The position numbers and the translations under genes are program-made. A model generated the notes under the pieces. It was not told the DNA's origin and did no database searches. It saw nothing but the letters and a program-made list of their open reading frames with translations. This document shows, piece after piece, positions 31,655 through 39,742 of a DNA stretch of 43,393 nucleotides. The stretch comes from Actinomycetota bacterium. Lineage in GTDB: Bacteria; Actinomycetota; Thermoleophilia; Gaiellales; F1-60-MAGs149. Every line of letters begins with the position of its first letter. Position 1 is the first letter of the stretch. The stretch lies in contig SYIF01000073.1 in the NCBI GenBank assembly GCA_005798855.1, positions 1-43,393 of the forward strand, in the 5' to 3' direction.

Positions 31655-32530
31655 AGGGTAGAGACGTTCGACGATCGCTTCTGGTGTGGTCAGCCAGGCG
31701 CCGGCCGCCTCGAGCCGACCGAGCAGCTCGTCGAAGAGCACGAGTTCGGCGGGGCCGTGCTCGCCACTAAAGTGCTCGATGGGCACGCTCAGAGCAGCGG
31801 CGCCACCGACGGCAAGCAGGGCTGCCAAACCATCAGAGACCGCATCGTCAAGCAACGGAAACTCGATCGTGTCCGTGGGTCGATCGGTGGCTGGGTCGTA
31901 GCCACGGCTGGGGAACGCGGTGCCTCGGCGAAACCCCGGCCGCCCGGCGATCTGGATGCCGACGCCGGCACCAAGCGAGAAGCCAAGCATGCGCACGCGC
32001 GCCTGCTGCTCTAGCTCGAGCTGGTCGATGGAACGCAATGCAGCGGTGGCGCGATAGCGCTTCTCGACCGTTGCGAGCTCGCTGTAGACAGCGATTGGGT
32101 TGGCAGGCGCAGAGCGGCGCAGCCGGCCCAGTACACCGCGGCGAGGGGGTGTGATTGCACAGGCCTCGTGGACCAAGGCGATCGCACAGGTTGCCCCGGC
32201 CGGCCAGGGGTGGGTGACGCGCAGGCGCTCCGCAGCCACCCAGTCACCGACGCGAGTCCGAATTGCATCGACCGGGTTTGCCCAGACACCCGTCGTACTC
32301 CGCGCCGTCAAGTGGTGATACGCGAAGGCAATCGGATCGACCTCAGCCGAGGTGCGAGCGTCCCACGCCGTCGCCTCAAAGGGAAGTGTCTGCGACGGCC
32401 AGTCGAGCACGACGCTCCCCGTGTGGGCGACGCTGATCCCACTGGAGGCGAGCAGGTCGGTCAGCGTGGCGGAGGCGCGGGCGCCGATTGCGGCCGGGCC
32501 ACCAATCGCGAGGCGCACGACCTCGTTCAT
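31652..32530 (-). CDS. hypothetical protein, degenerate polysaccharide-deacetylase-like
   Basis: Protein of 292 residues with no signal peptide or helix. The C-terminal half (GFRRGTAFPSRGYDP, TIEFPLLDDAV, then VPIEHFSGEHG and AAGAWLTTPEAIV) resembles the later strands of NodB/DUF7033-type polysaccharide deacetylases. The catalytic metal-binding Asp-Asp and HxxxH motifs are not evident, so I infer a degenerate or divergent member. It overlaps the GT2 stop (ATGA) and ends within a 41-bp inverted repeat. A role in surface-glycan assembly follows only from its neighbours. Confidence 0.6.
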   Translation of the reverse strand: MNEVVRLAIGGPAAIGARASATLTDLLASSGISVAHTGSVVLDWPSQTLPFEATAWDARTSAEVDPIAFAYHHLTARSTTGVWANPVDAIRTRVGDWVAAERLRVTHPWPAGATCAIALVHEACAITPPRRGVLGRLRRSAPANPIAVYSELATVEKRYRATAALRSIDQLELEQQARVRMLGFSLGAGVGIQIAGRPGFRRGTAFPSRGYDPATDRPTDTIEFPLLDDAVSDGLAALLAVGGAAALSVPIEHFSGEHGPAELVLFDELLGRLEAAGAWLTTPEAIVERLYP

Positions 32531-33495
32531 GGTGCGGCTCCGTGCGCAGCATTCCACGCGGCAGCGCTCTCGCGCAGCCCTGGCCCGGTTGCTCCCTCAC
32601 GGGCATTACGCACGTGGAGGTCGAGTTCGGTGCGGGGCAGCGTTGGATTGAGGCGACGGAGCGGCCCCGGCAGGGTGGGCAGACGAGCGAGCCCACTGAG
32701 GGCGGCGTACTGCCCGGTCAGGGCGACGCGTGCAGTGGTGCCAGAGAAGCCAGGGTGGTGCTTCGCCCAGTAGCGCCGTCGGCTGCGCCAGAATTCGACG
32801 ATTCGGCGCGACGGGTCGGCGCTGGTCGAGGCGCGCACGTGGTGATGAACGACTGCCTGCGGAACAACGTGCGTCGCAAATCCACGCTGGTGCAGCCGTT
32901 GTTGGAGATCGGTCTCCTCCGAAAACATGTAGAAGCCCTCGTCGAATGGGCCCGTGACCTCGACCGCGGAGCGGCGCAGCAGAAGGGCGCAACCACTCGC
33001 CCAGTCGACCGCCGCCGGAGCGCCCGTGATGCGCTGCTCGACACCAGCCTGACCAAGCGTGAGCAGGCTTTTCAGGCACGTCGTTGGGTCGGGAAAGCGA
33101 AACGACGTTGCCTGATGGCGACCGTCTGGGTAGACGACGGCCGGAGCCGCGACCGCCACCTCGGGGTGGGCGTCGAGGTAGGCGACGAGGGTATCGATGG
33201 CGCCGGGCTCGACCGTCGCGTCGTCGTTGAGGACGAGGTGATACTCGGCTGTACTCTGCTCGAGCAGCCGATTGTGGTTGGCACCAAAGCCGGCGCGGTA
33301 GGGCTGCTCGATGAGCTTGACGTCAGGGAACGCCTCGCGCACTGCTGCGCAGGAGCCGTCCTCTGAGGCGTTATCGAGCACCAGAAGCTCGCAGGGCTCG
33401 CTGGAACTGCCAGGACCTGTCAGGGCAGCCAGCGCCTCGAGCAGGAGGGCGCGATTGCTGTGCGCGACGATGGCGACGGCGAGCCTTGCGCTCAC
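32527..33495 (-). CDS. family 2 glycosyltransferase, rhamnosyltransferase-like
   Basis: GT-A glycosyltransferase of 322 residues. The N-terminal VAIVAHSNRALLLEALAAL and VLDNASEDGS bind the nucleotide sugar; LNDDATVEPGA at ~90 holds the metal-binding Asp pair; and FDEGFYMFSEETDLQQRL is the acceptor-side signature seen in WbbL-like enzymes. Expected cytoplasmic at the membrane face. It starts with GTG, overlapping the epimerase stop (GTGA), so sugar-nucleotide modification and transfer are co-expressed. The transferred sugar is inferred, not seen. Confidence 0.88.
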   Translation of the reverse strand: MSARLAVAIVAHSNRALLLEALAALTGPGSSSEPCELLVLDNASEDGSCAAVREAFPDVKLIEQPYRAGFGANHNRLLEQSTAEYHLVLNDDATVEPGAIDTLVAYLDAHPEVAVAAPAVVYPDGRHQATSFRFPDPTTCLKSLLTLGQAGVEQRITGAPAAVDWASGCALLLRRSAVEVTGPFDEGFYMFSEETDLQQRLHQRGFATHVVPQAVVHHHVRASTSADPSRRIVEFWRSRRRYWAKHHPGFSGTTARVALTGQYAALSGLARLPTLPGPLRRLNPTLPRTELDLHVRNAREGATGPGLRESAAAWNAAHGAAP

Positions 33496-34604
33496 CGCTC
33501 GAGACCCCGCTGACGCAACTCGTCCATCGCCTCGTCGACACGATCGTCGGCCTCTTGGTCGGCGAGCCAGGTGGCGAGCTCGCCGAGGCCAGCCTTGACA
33601 TTTACCTCGGCACGGAAGTCGAGCAGCTGGGCCGCTCGAGTGGGATCCCCGATGCAGTGGCGGATGTCGCCAGCGCGATAGCGGCCGACCAGCTCGGGCT
33701 CGATCGCGAGGTTGAGGCCCTGCGCGAGCCCCTGGGCGACATCGAAGATGCTCGAGGCCTCACCGGTGCAGACGTTGAGCGCCGCGCCGGTGGCCGTCGA
33801 CTCTGTTGCGAGGTGAAATGCGCGCGCCACGTCGGTGACGTGCACGAAATCGCGGGTCTGGAGGCCGTCTTCAAAGGCCACCGGTGCATGGCCGTTGAGC
33901 AGGCGGCTGGCGAAGATCGCGGCCACGCCCGTGTACGGATTGCTGAGCGCCTGGCGTGGTCCGTAGACGTTGAAGAGACGCAGGGCCAAGGTCGACACGT
34001 TGTAGGCAGCGCCGATCGAGAGGCACAGCTCCTCATGGTCGCGCTTGGAGACGGCATAGACGCTGGTCGGCAGCAGTGGCTTCGACTCTGCTGTCCGCTC
34101 TGGCTCGAGCGCATCGCCAGCAGCGGTCTCGAGCTCCCACCGACGTTCGGCTAGTTGGGCCTCTGGACGCAGGCTCGGCGCAAGGCCACCCTCGCCCGTG
34201 CGCGAATTTCGATACTGCCCCTCACCATAGATCGACATCGAGGAGGCAACGACGAGGCGTTGGATCCGTTCGCGTCGGGCCACCAACTGTTCGAGCATGA
34301 CCGCGCAACCGACTGTGTTGACGTCCATGTAGCGGCGAATCTCGTACATCGACTGACCGACTCCGACGACGGCTGCGAGGTGTACAACGGCATCGATGTC
34401 GTCCATCGACTTGCCGAGTGCGGCTTCGTCACGGACATCGCCCACCACGAGCTCGACGTTCGCATCGAGATAGTCGGGAGGACCGTTGGGGTGAACCTGT
34501 GGGTCGAGGGAATCAAACGCGCGCACGTGGTGGCCTGCTGCGAGCAGGCGGTCGGCGAGGTGCGAACCGATAAAGCCGGCACCGCCTGTGACCAAAACGC
34601 GCAT
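33492..34604 (-). CDS. NAD-dependent epimerase/dehydratase (extended SDR)
   Basis: Sugar-nucleotide epimerase of 370 residues. VTGGAGFIGSHL is the Rossmann dinucleotide motif, and the S-Y-K catalytic set appears as SSMSIYG (~121-127) and Y183-x-x-x-K187 (SVYAVSK). The DSLDPQVHPNGPPDYL segment resembles dTDP-L-rhamnose 4-epimerases, which would suit the rhamnosyltransferase-like partner; UDP-glucose 4-epimerase activity is the alternative. A ~45-residue insert at 130-175 is longer than usual. TACCAT 6 nt before the ATG supports the start. Confidence 0.88.
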   Translation of the reverse strand: MRVLVTGGAGFIGSHLADRLLAAGHHVRAFDSLDPQVHPNGPPDYLDANVELVVGDVRDEAALGKSMDDIDAVVHLAAVVGVGQSMYEIRRYMDVNTVGCAVMLEQLVARRERIQRLVVASSMSIYGEGQYRNSRTGEGGLAPSLRPEAQLAERRWELETAAGDALEPERTAESKPLLPTSVYAVSKRDHEELCLSIGAAYNVSTLALRLFNVYGPRQALSNPYTGVAAIFASRLLNGHAPVAFEDGLQTRDFVHVTDVARAFHLATESTATGAALNVCTGEASSIFDVAQGLAQGLNLAIEPELVGRYRAGDIRHCIGDPTRAAQLLDFRAEVNVKAGLGELATWLADQEADDRVDEAMDELRQRGLER

Positions 34605-34616
34605 AAACGAATGGTA
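34605..34616 (-). promoter_or_regulatory. predicted leaderless promoter -10 for the epimerase operon
   Basis: Minus-strand TACCAT (34616-34611) is followed by 6 nt and the ATG at 34604. It gives the epimerase-GT2-deacetylase-like operon its own start in the 45-bp gap. Confidence 0.5.
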
Positions 34617-34649
34617 CGGGGCAGGGCGCGTAGCGTGCGTCCGTCGTGG

Positions 34650-36164
34650 CTAGTTGAGTGGGTTTGTGCGGCTGCTCTGGAGCCCACTCAGCGAGGACGA
34701 CGGGTCGAGGGCAGAGGTGTTAGCTGCCTCGGGGCCGACGATCGTGAGTGCGTTACCCGACAGGGTGGCCTTGCGGGTCAGGCTGACGCTGTCGAGGATG
34801 ACGACGCGACCACCCCGCGCGGCAAAGGCGCGTAGGCGCGCGAGCAGGCCTGCGGTCCAGACGGGAGCATCCGCAATGATCAGGGCGCGGGCGCTACGGG
34901 GCAGGCCACGGGCTTCGATCGACTGGTCTGTGATGGCCCCCACCGTCTGTACGCCGCTGCGCCTGGTTGCTGCAACCGTGCGGCCGAGCGTGGCGAGCGC
35001 GGTCTCGATTCCGGGGGCAAATGGTCGGTCGAGGGCGAGTGGTGCAGGCGGTACATCGGGGAATCCGGAGCGGTCGGCATCGGTTGGGTTGGCTGCTTGC
35101 CACGAGTACAACGGCTCCATCACCAGCACGCGGGCTTGTCCGGCCCGCGCCTCGGGGGCCCACGCCTCCCAGCCACCACCGGTGATCTGAATGGCGTAGA
35201 AGCCGGGTGTTGCCGGCGGCAAGGTGGCTGTCCCGGGCGCGCCGCTGGCGCGTGCCACGATGTCGCCGGGAAAGCGTGTGCGGGGCCGATGTCGCACGAG
35301 GGTGACGTCGGCCAACAGCGTGACGGGTTCCAGGGTTGGGGTGAGTGCGACGGTTTCGACGCCGACAACCTGGGCGGGTGCGAGTTCGTTGGGTTTGACT
35401 ACCTCTGGTGCGTTGACGAGGTTGCCGCCACGGTCTTCGGCATGCCAGCCAACGATGTACGAGCCAGGTCCGACAAACTCACCGAGCGTGTCGAGCGGCA
35501 AGTTGCCGATGTCGGCCGACCAGTGCAGCTCTTTGCGTTGAGCCCACTTGAGGTCGGTCTCGCGGCGCAGCAAGCGGGCAGCGCCGCTCGGCTCGATCTG
35601 GCGCACATCGAGCCGGAAGCGGACGGGTTCGTCTGCGCTGAGCGTGAAGGCATAGGTACCTGCAGCACCATCGAGCCCAGGCGAAATGCGTTGGCCCGGC
35701 TTGGCCGTTGACTTGACGGTGGGTGGCGTCGCATCGAGGATGATTGGATCCGGGATGCGAATAACGCGTTCTTGCTGCTTGAGCGAGATCGCAAAGCGAT
35801 ACGGGCCATCGGGGGCGAGCGTCCCGTTGGCGAGCTTGCCGCCCCAGGCGGCTCGCAACTTCTTGCCTTTGCGCGTGACAGGCACGGTCGCAATTGCGCG
35901 ATCGTTGGCATCGAAAATCAGCACGGTTGCGGTGTCGGGCTTGCGCAATCCGACTGTCAGCGTGGCGTGGCGACGGCGCGGTTTGTATGCATTGGGCGAG
36001 AAGGTGGCGCTGGTAATGGTCGGCGCGATGATCGGGGAGGGCGCGCTCTTGAGGATCTGGGCACGGACGAAAAAGGCCGCTGCGCCCGCGATGAGTGCGA
36101 GCATCAGCAGAGCAGCCAAGATCCGAACGAGTCGCTCCACAGTCCCAATGCTAGAGGGGATCAT
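34650..36164 (-). CDS. membrane-anchored protein with FlgD-Ig-like domains
   Basis: Exported protein of 504 residues held by an N-terminal helix (~12-33) that may act as an uncleaved signal anchor. Residues ~45-140 form a FlgD-type Ig domain (FSPNAYKPRRRHATLTVGL; NGTLAPDGPYRFAI). A second similar domain runs ~150-260 (YIVGWHAEDRGGNLV). The C-terminal half (~300-470) resembles the glutamine-amidotransferase-like end of N,N-dimethylformamidase-type proteins (FYAIQITGGGWEAWAP; MEPLYSWQAANP; RAFAARGGRVVILDS). No catalytic triad is obvious. It overlaps the preceding gene by 14 nt; an internal GTG at 36140 is an alternative start. Confidence 0.72.
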   Translation of the reverse strand: MIPSSIGTVERLVRILAALLMLALIAGAAAFFVRAQILKSAPSPIIAPTITSATFSPNAYKPRRRHATLTVGLRKPDTATVLIFDANDRAIATVPVTRKGKKLRAAWGGKLANGTLAPDGPYRFAISLKQQERVIRIPDPIILDATPPTVKSTAKPGQRISPGLDGAAGTYAFTLSADEPVRFRLDVRQIEPSGAARLLRRETDLKWAQRKELHWSADIGNLPLDTLGEFVGPGSYIVGWHAEDRGGNLVNAPEVVKPNELAPAQVVGVETVALTPTLEPVTLLADVTLVRHRPRTRFPGDIVARASGAPGTATLPPATPGFYAIQITGGGWEAWAPEARAGQARVLVMEPLYSWQAANPTDADRSGFPDVPPAPLALDRPFAPGIETALATLGRTVAATRRSGVQTVGAITDQSIEARGLPRSARALIIADAPVWTAGLLARLRAFAARGGRVVILDSVSLTRKATLSGNALTIVGPEAANTSALDPSSSLSGLQSSRTNPLN

Positions 36165-36630
36165 CGCCGGGCGGCTGATCCTCGACCGTTACCTCGAGAA
36201 TTCGGCGGGAGGCATCGCGCAATCCGCGCAGCACAGCGAGCGCTTCGGGCCAGGCGCTGTCGGGCACGATCAGGTGGTCGCGTGAGGCGGTGCCGACCAG
36301 CACGATCGGCACGCCGCGCTCGGCGAGGGCTCCGCTGATGGTCGACGCGAAGCCTGTCAGTTCGGGTGGAAGTGGTGCCACCAGCAGAATCACGCGGAGC
36401 CGATCCTGTCGGGTATCCGCGGCCGGCAGCGTCTCGGCAAGCGTGGTGCGTAGGAAAAAGGTCGTCTCGAGTGGATCGTCGATGCGGGCACTAAAGCCCT
36501 CAGCGAGGAGGGCCTCAGGCGAGGGCGGCGCCGAGCCGCGCCCGTAGCCGAGCAGGCTAAATTCGTGCTCGAGCAGCATCGGGTCGAGGGCAGCGAGCGC
36601 CGCGATCAGGAGCGGGGAATCGGCAGACAC
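36151..36630 (-). CDS. ACT-domain-like protein
   Basis: Protein of 159 residues. The C-terminal half (LTGFASTISGALAERGVPIVLVGTASRDHLIVP, read in two parts, then WPEALAVLRGL) fits the ACT_7 pattern: a helix, then a strand, then D-x-L-x-V-P. Such domains usually bind amino acids or other small ligands and regulate a partner. The N-terminal half (LLEHEFSLLGYG) may be a second, divergent ACT unit. It starts with GTG 7 nt after TACCCT and is co-transcribed with the FlgD-Ig protein. The partner is not identified. Confidence 0.65.
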   Translation of the reverse strand: MSADSPLLIAALAALDPMLLEHEFSLLGYGRGSAPPSPEALLAEGFSARIDDPLETTFFLRTTLAETLPAADTRQDRLRVILLVAPLPPELTGFASTISGALAERGVPIVLVGTASRDHLIVPDSAWPEALAVLRGLRDASRRILEVTVEDQPPGDDPL

Positions 36631-36643
36631 GGAGCAGAGGGTA
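36631..36643 (-). promoter_or_regulatory. predicted leaderless promoter -10 for the ACT-like gene
   Basis: Minus-strand TACCCT (36643-36638) stands 7 nt before the GTG at 36630, in the 35-bp gap after the flavoprotein gene. Confidence 0.5.
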
Positions 36644-36665
36644 CGCGACCGCGTCAGACCAGTGC

Positions 36666-37736
36666 CTACGGCAACGCGGGCAGGTGCTCGGCGCGCAGCA
36701 CGTCGAGGTAGCGCGTGCTACGAAAGCCGATCTCGTGCCCATCAGCGTGTGGTCGCCCAAGGGCCTTCGTGGCGAGTCGCTTGAGCGCAAACTCGGGCAG
36801 CCAGCGATACCAGCGTTGGATCCGATTAAGACGTGCGTAGCCACTGAGGTGTTGCTGATGCAGTGCGGCGTAGCGTGCTTGGGCTTGGGCGGGAGTGAGG
36901 TCGTCCGCGAGGGTGCGCATCACAAGCCGGCCGGCACCGGCTCCAAAGTAGACGGCAGGGCGAATGCCTTCGAGCGTGACAGGCAGGGCCTGGCCAGCGG
37001 CATCGCCGATAAAGAGCACGCCGCCAGCGACGGGATCGCGTGGATTGCAGGCAATTGCGCCGCCATGGTGCTCGCGGCCCGCCCCGAGCGTGTCGCGCTG
37101 ACGGAGCCGTTTCATCGGCGGCTGCAGCGGCTCCTTGATAAACGAGCCAACACCGGCACGGACGTGATCGCCCGCAGGAAACGACCAACCATAGCCCGAT
37201 TTGAGCAGCTGTTTTTCGAGATAGAAGGCGAAGCCGTCGGCGTGGGGCGCAGCGGCCGTGGGTACGTGGTCTTCCGTACCGATCACGAGGCTCGGCTGGC
37301 TGCCACGCGTTGGGCCGGCGGGATCGAGCACGCGGCGCCAGCCCGAGGCGTCGATCAGCCAATCGGCTTCGAGGCGCTCGCCAGCGGATCCGAGCACGAA
37401 GACGCCATCCCGCCCGACGACGCGGATCTGCTCGAACCGCGCATCGGTCTGGCGGGCGATTGCAAGACAGCAGGCCTCGTAGTCGATGACGGCGAATTCC
37501 TCAGGCAGCCGAACATTCCAGTGAGCATCACCAATCTCGACACGCATGCGCGATTCGGCATTGAGGACCGACTCCTCCGCTCCGAGCCACTGCACCAGTC
37601 GAAGTGGCAGTGCGCACGCGGATGTTTGGTGGGCGCCGATCGGCGAGCGGTCGACGATCAGGACATCGCGCCCTCGCAACTCGCGAGCAGCAGTGAGCCC
37701 GGCGAAGGAGGCACCGACGATCAAGACTTCGGTCAT
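36666..37736 (-). CDS. FAD-dependent oxidoreductase, geranylgeranyl-reductase-like
   Basis: Flavoprotein of 356 residues. The N-terminus VLIVGASFAGLTAAREL is the FAD dinucleotide motif. WLIDASGWRRVLDP and FIGDAAGQALPVTLEGIRPAVYFG (in parts) are the later FAD-binding elements of the geranylgeranyl reductase/halogenase group; GWSFPAGDHVRAGVG is also typical of GGR proteins. Members saturate isoprenoid chains of lipids or quinones. The start shares one base with the upstream flavoprotein stop (TGATG), so it belongs to the ComA operon as the third gene. Confidence 0.83.
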   Translation of the reverse strand: MTEVLIVGASFAGLTAARELRGRDVLIVDRSPIGAHQTSACALPLRLVQWLGAEESVLNAESRMRVEIGDAHWNVRLPEEFAVIDYEACCLAIARQTDARFEQIRVVGRDGVFVLGSAGERLEADWLIDASGWRRVLDPAGPTRGSQPSLVIGTEDHVPTAAAPHADGFAFYLEKQLLKSGYGWSFPAGDHVRAGVGSFIKEPLQPPMKRLRQRDTLGAGREHHGGAIACNPRDPVAGGVLFIGDAAGQALPVTLEGIRPAVYFGAGAGRLVMRTLADDLTPAQAQARYAALHQQHLSGYARLNRIQRWYRWLPEFALKRLATKALGRPHADGHEIGFRSTRYLDVLRAEHLPALP

Positions 37737-38920
37737 CAGCGCACCGCGGCGGCGGCGGCCGCACCCGCGCGGCGACCGAAGACGCAGATCTCGAGCAGCG
37801 AGTTGCCCATCATGCGATTACGGCCATGGACGCCGCCGGTAATCTCGCCTGCGGCCCAGATGCCGGGCACCGTGGTGGCGCCATCTTCGTCGATCACGAG
37901 TCCGCCATTTTGGTAGTGCAAAACCGGATAGACCGGGATCAGTTCGGTCAAGGGGTCGAGGCCGGCCTTGCGGTAGCGACGCAGCATGTAGGGAAACGAG
38001 ATTTCGGCGTCGGTAGGATCGACGGGGCGACAGTCGAGGTACACCGCGGGGCGGCCTGTGGGAGTCGTGACCCCGCGACCCTCGGCACACTCGCGGATGA
38101 TCGCCTCGGCCACCACGTCGCGTGGTGCGAGTTCGTCGACGAACTGCGCGCCGGCGGCGTTGCGCAGCAGCGCACCGTAGGCACGCGTCGTCTCGGGCAC
38201 GGCGTAGCCCGCCAGTGATTCGGGCCAAGCGGCCCCCGTCGGGTGTCGTTGCAGAGAGTCGTGGTCGCGCTCGACGCAGCCGATCGCGACCGCAAGCGCC
38301 GCTACCTCACCCGTCGCACCGTCGCCATTGGTCGAGAGTTCGCCTGTCTCCTGGGCCTCCCGCTTGCAGCGCCCGCCAGCAGCTAGGATCAGGGCGCCTG
38401 GCCGGATCTCGAGCTGTTCGCCGCCGCGCTCGAGCAGTGCTGTCCCGTCTGTCGTAAGGGCGATCAAGGGCGCATGATCGAGCAGAGTGATTCCCTCACG
38501 CGCGGTCACGGCATCGCGGAGTGCGCCCGCGATTGCCAGTCCTGTTCGATCGCCGACCTGCAGTAAGCGTTTGCGCGTCGCTCCGCCACAACGGGCGATC
38601 CGTAACGAACCATCGCCTTCACGCGTAAACGCCACGCCCAATTCCTCGAGCCAACGAACAGTCGTGGGACCCTCTTCAACGAGGCGCTGGGCGAGCGTCG
38701 GGTCAGCCGTGTTATGCGAGGATCGCATTACATCGGCAAAGTGGGTTTCGATCGAGTCGTCATCACCGACGGCAGCCTGAATACCACCCTGTGCCTTCGC
38801 CGTGTTGCACGAGGCCACGCCGAGCTTGGTGGCAAGCATCACCGTGGCGCCAGCGTCGTTCGCTGCCAGCGCAGCGGCGAGCCCCGCACCGCCCGAGCCG
38901 ATCACGAGCACGTCAGGCAT
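37736..38920 (-). CDS. NadB/FrdA-like flavoprotein
   Basis: Flavoprotein of 394 residues of the fumarate reductase/L-aspartate oxidase family. VLVIGSGGAGLAAALAA binds FAD. CNTAKAQGGIQAA has Asn where SdhA/FrdA carry the His that bonds FAD covalently, so FAD is probably non-covalent as in NadB. Catalytic-region signatures are present: DELAPRDVVAEAI, LHYQNGGLVIDEDG and GRNRMMGNSLLEICVFG. It lacks the long C-terminal helical domain of SdhA/FrdA, and no iron-sulfur or nadA/nadC partner is nearby. I start at MPDVLVIGSG, 2 bp after the comA stop. The substrate is unknown. Confidence 0.82.
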   Translation of the reverse strand: MPDVLVIGSGGAGLAAALAANDAGATVMLATKLGVASCNTAKAQGGIQAAVGDDDSIETHFADVMRSSHNTADPTLAQRLVEEGPTTVRWLEELGVAFTREGDGSLRIARCGGATRKRLLQVGDRTGLAIAGALRDAVTAREGITLLDHAPLIALTTDGTALLERGGEQLEIRPGALILAAGGRCKREAQETGELSTNGDGATGEVAALAVAIGCVERDHDSLQRHPTGAAWPESLAGYAVPETTRAYGALLRNAAGAQFVDELAPRDVVAEAIIRECAEGRGVTTPTGRPAVYLDCRPVDPTDAEISFPYMLRRYRKAGLDPLTELIPVYPVLHYQNGGLVIDEDGATTVPGIWAAGEITGGVHGRNRMMGNSLLEICVFGRRAGAAAAAAVR

Positions 38921-38922
38921 GG

Positions 38923-39690
38923 TCAGTTTTCGAGACCGAGGATCAGCGACAGCGTGTCGCTCCTCAGGCCCCGGCGTAGCGTTTCGAGCGGGATTGCCTC
39001 GTCCGGGGGGATGTTGCCGAGGTTGACGTCGGGGCCAAAGTGCTTGATGAACCACGCCTGCTGGGCTTTCTGTGGCGCCTCAAACAGCACAGTCGTGACA
39101 TCGATCTCGTGCGCGATCTCGTCGATCAGGCCGCTGCGAACTTCGCCGGTGTTGCGAAAGATGCCGGCAGTGCCCGACTCACGCGCCTCGGTGATGACCT
39201 TCCACGAGCCAGCGGCCAGCTCTTCCTTGATCCATTCGACCCACTGGTAGGGGGCGTAGATTTCTTCGTCGTCTTTCGAGCCGACCTCGCTGAGGACTTC
39301 GAAGTCCTGGGCAAACATGCTGATCAGTTCGAGTTTACGTTCGCGCGACATGTCGATGGTGCCGTCGGAGACTTCGACGTGGGTGAAGCCTTGGGCAGTC
39401 AGCCACGTGCGGTAGTCATCGATGCGACCACGCGCCTCGGCGACCTCGAGCAGCGTGCCACCACAGACGACGGGAATGCCGAGCGACTTGTAGAGGTCGA
39501 GCTTCTTCCCGAGAATCGGCGTCACGTACGAGGTGCCCCAGCCGAGCTTGACGATGTCGATGTAGTCGCCGCTCATCTCGATCATCGACTGGATGTCGGC
39601 GAGACCGAGACCCTTGTCCATGACGTGCGTGATGCCTACATTGCGCGGCTTGGCCACGCGGGCCGGCAGTCCAAGGAAGTCGAGGTTCAT
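38923..39690 (-). CDS. comA: phosphosulfolactate synthase (ComA) homolog
   Basis: TIM-barrel protein of 255 residues. In archaea ComA adds sulfite to phosphoenolpyruvate to make (R)-phosphosulfolactate, the first step of coenzyme M synthesis; plant HSA32 is a relative without that assigned role. Family blocks are clear: GITHVMDKGLG, SGDYIDIVKLGWGTS, GIPVVCGGTLLEVA, EVSDGTIDMSRERKLEL and KVITEARESGTAGIF. Length is normal. No ComB phosphatase or ComC dehydrogenase is in the window. It is the first gene of a tight operon with two flavoproteins. I start at MNLDFLGLP because TATCCT lies 6 nt upstream. Confidence 0.88.
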   Translation of the reverse strand: MNLDFLGLPARVAKPRNVGITHVMDKGLGLADIQSMIEMSGDYIDIVKLGWGTSYVTPILGKKLDLYKSLGIPVVCGGTLLEVAEARGRIDDYRTWLTAQGFTHVEVSDGTIDMSRERKLELISMFAQDFEVLSEVGSKDDEEIYAPYQWVEWIKEELAAGSWKVITEARESGTAGIFRNTGEVRSGLIDEIAHEIDVTTVLFEAPQKAQQAWFIKHFGPDVNLGNIPPDEAIPLETLRRGLRSDTLSLILGLEN

Positions 39691-39742
39691 GCGCGTAGGA
39701 TACCAACTTTTACTGTTTGCGCGCTTATATGTTGTATAACAA
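39691..39742 (-). promoter_or_regulatory. AT-rich promoter region of the ComA operon
   Basis: The whole 52-bp gap is markedly AT-rich for this genome. TATCCT (39702-39697, minus strand) is 6 nt before the comA ATG. Further upstream lies GTTGTATAAC, a near-palindrome, flanked by CATAT/ATATG; it could be an operator. The region also follows the sensor kinase stop, and I see no terminator hairpin. Confidence 0.5.
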
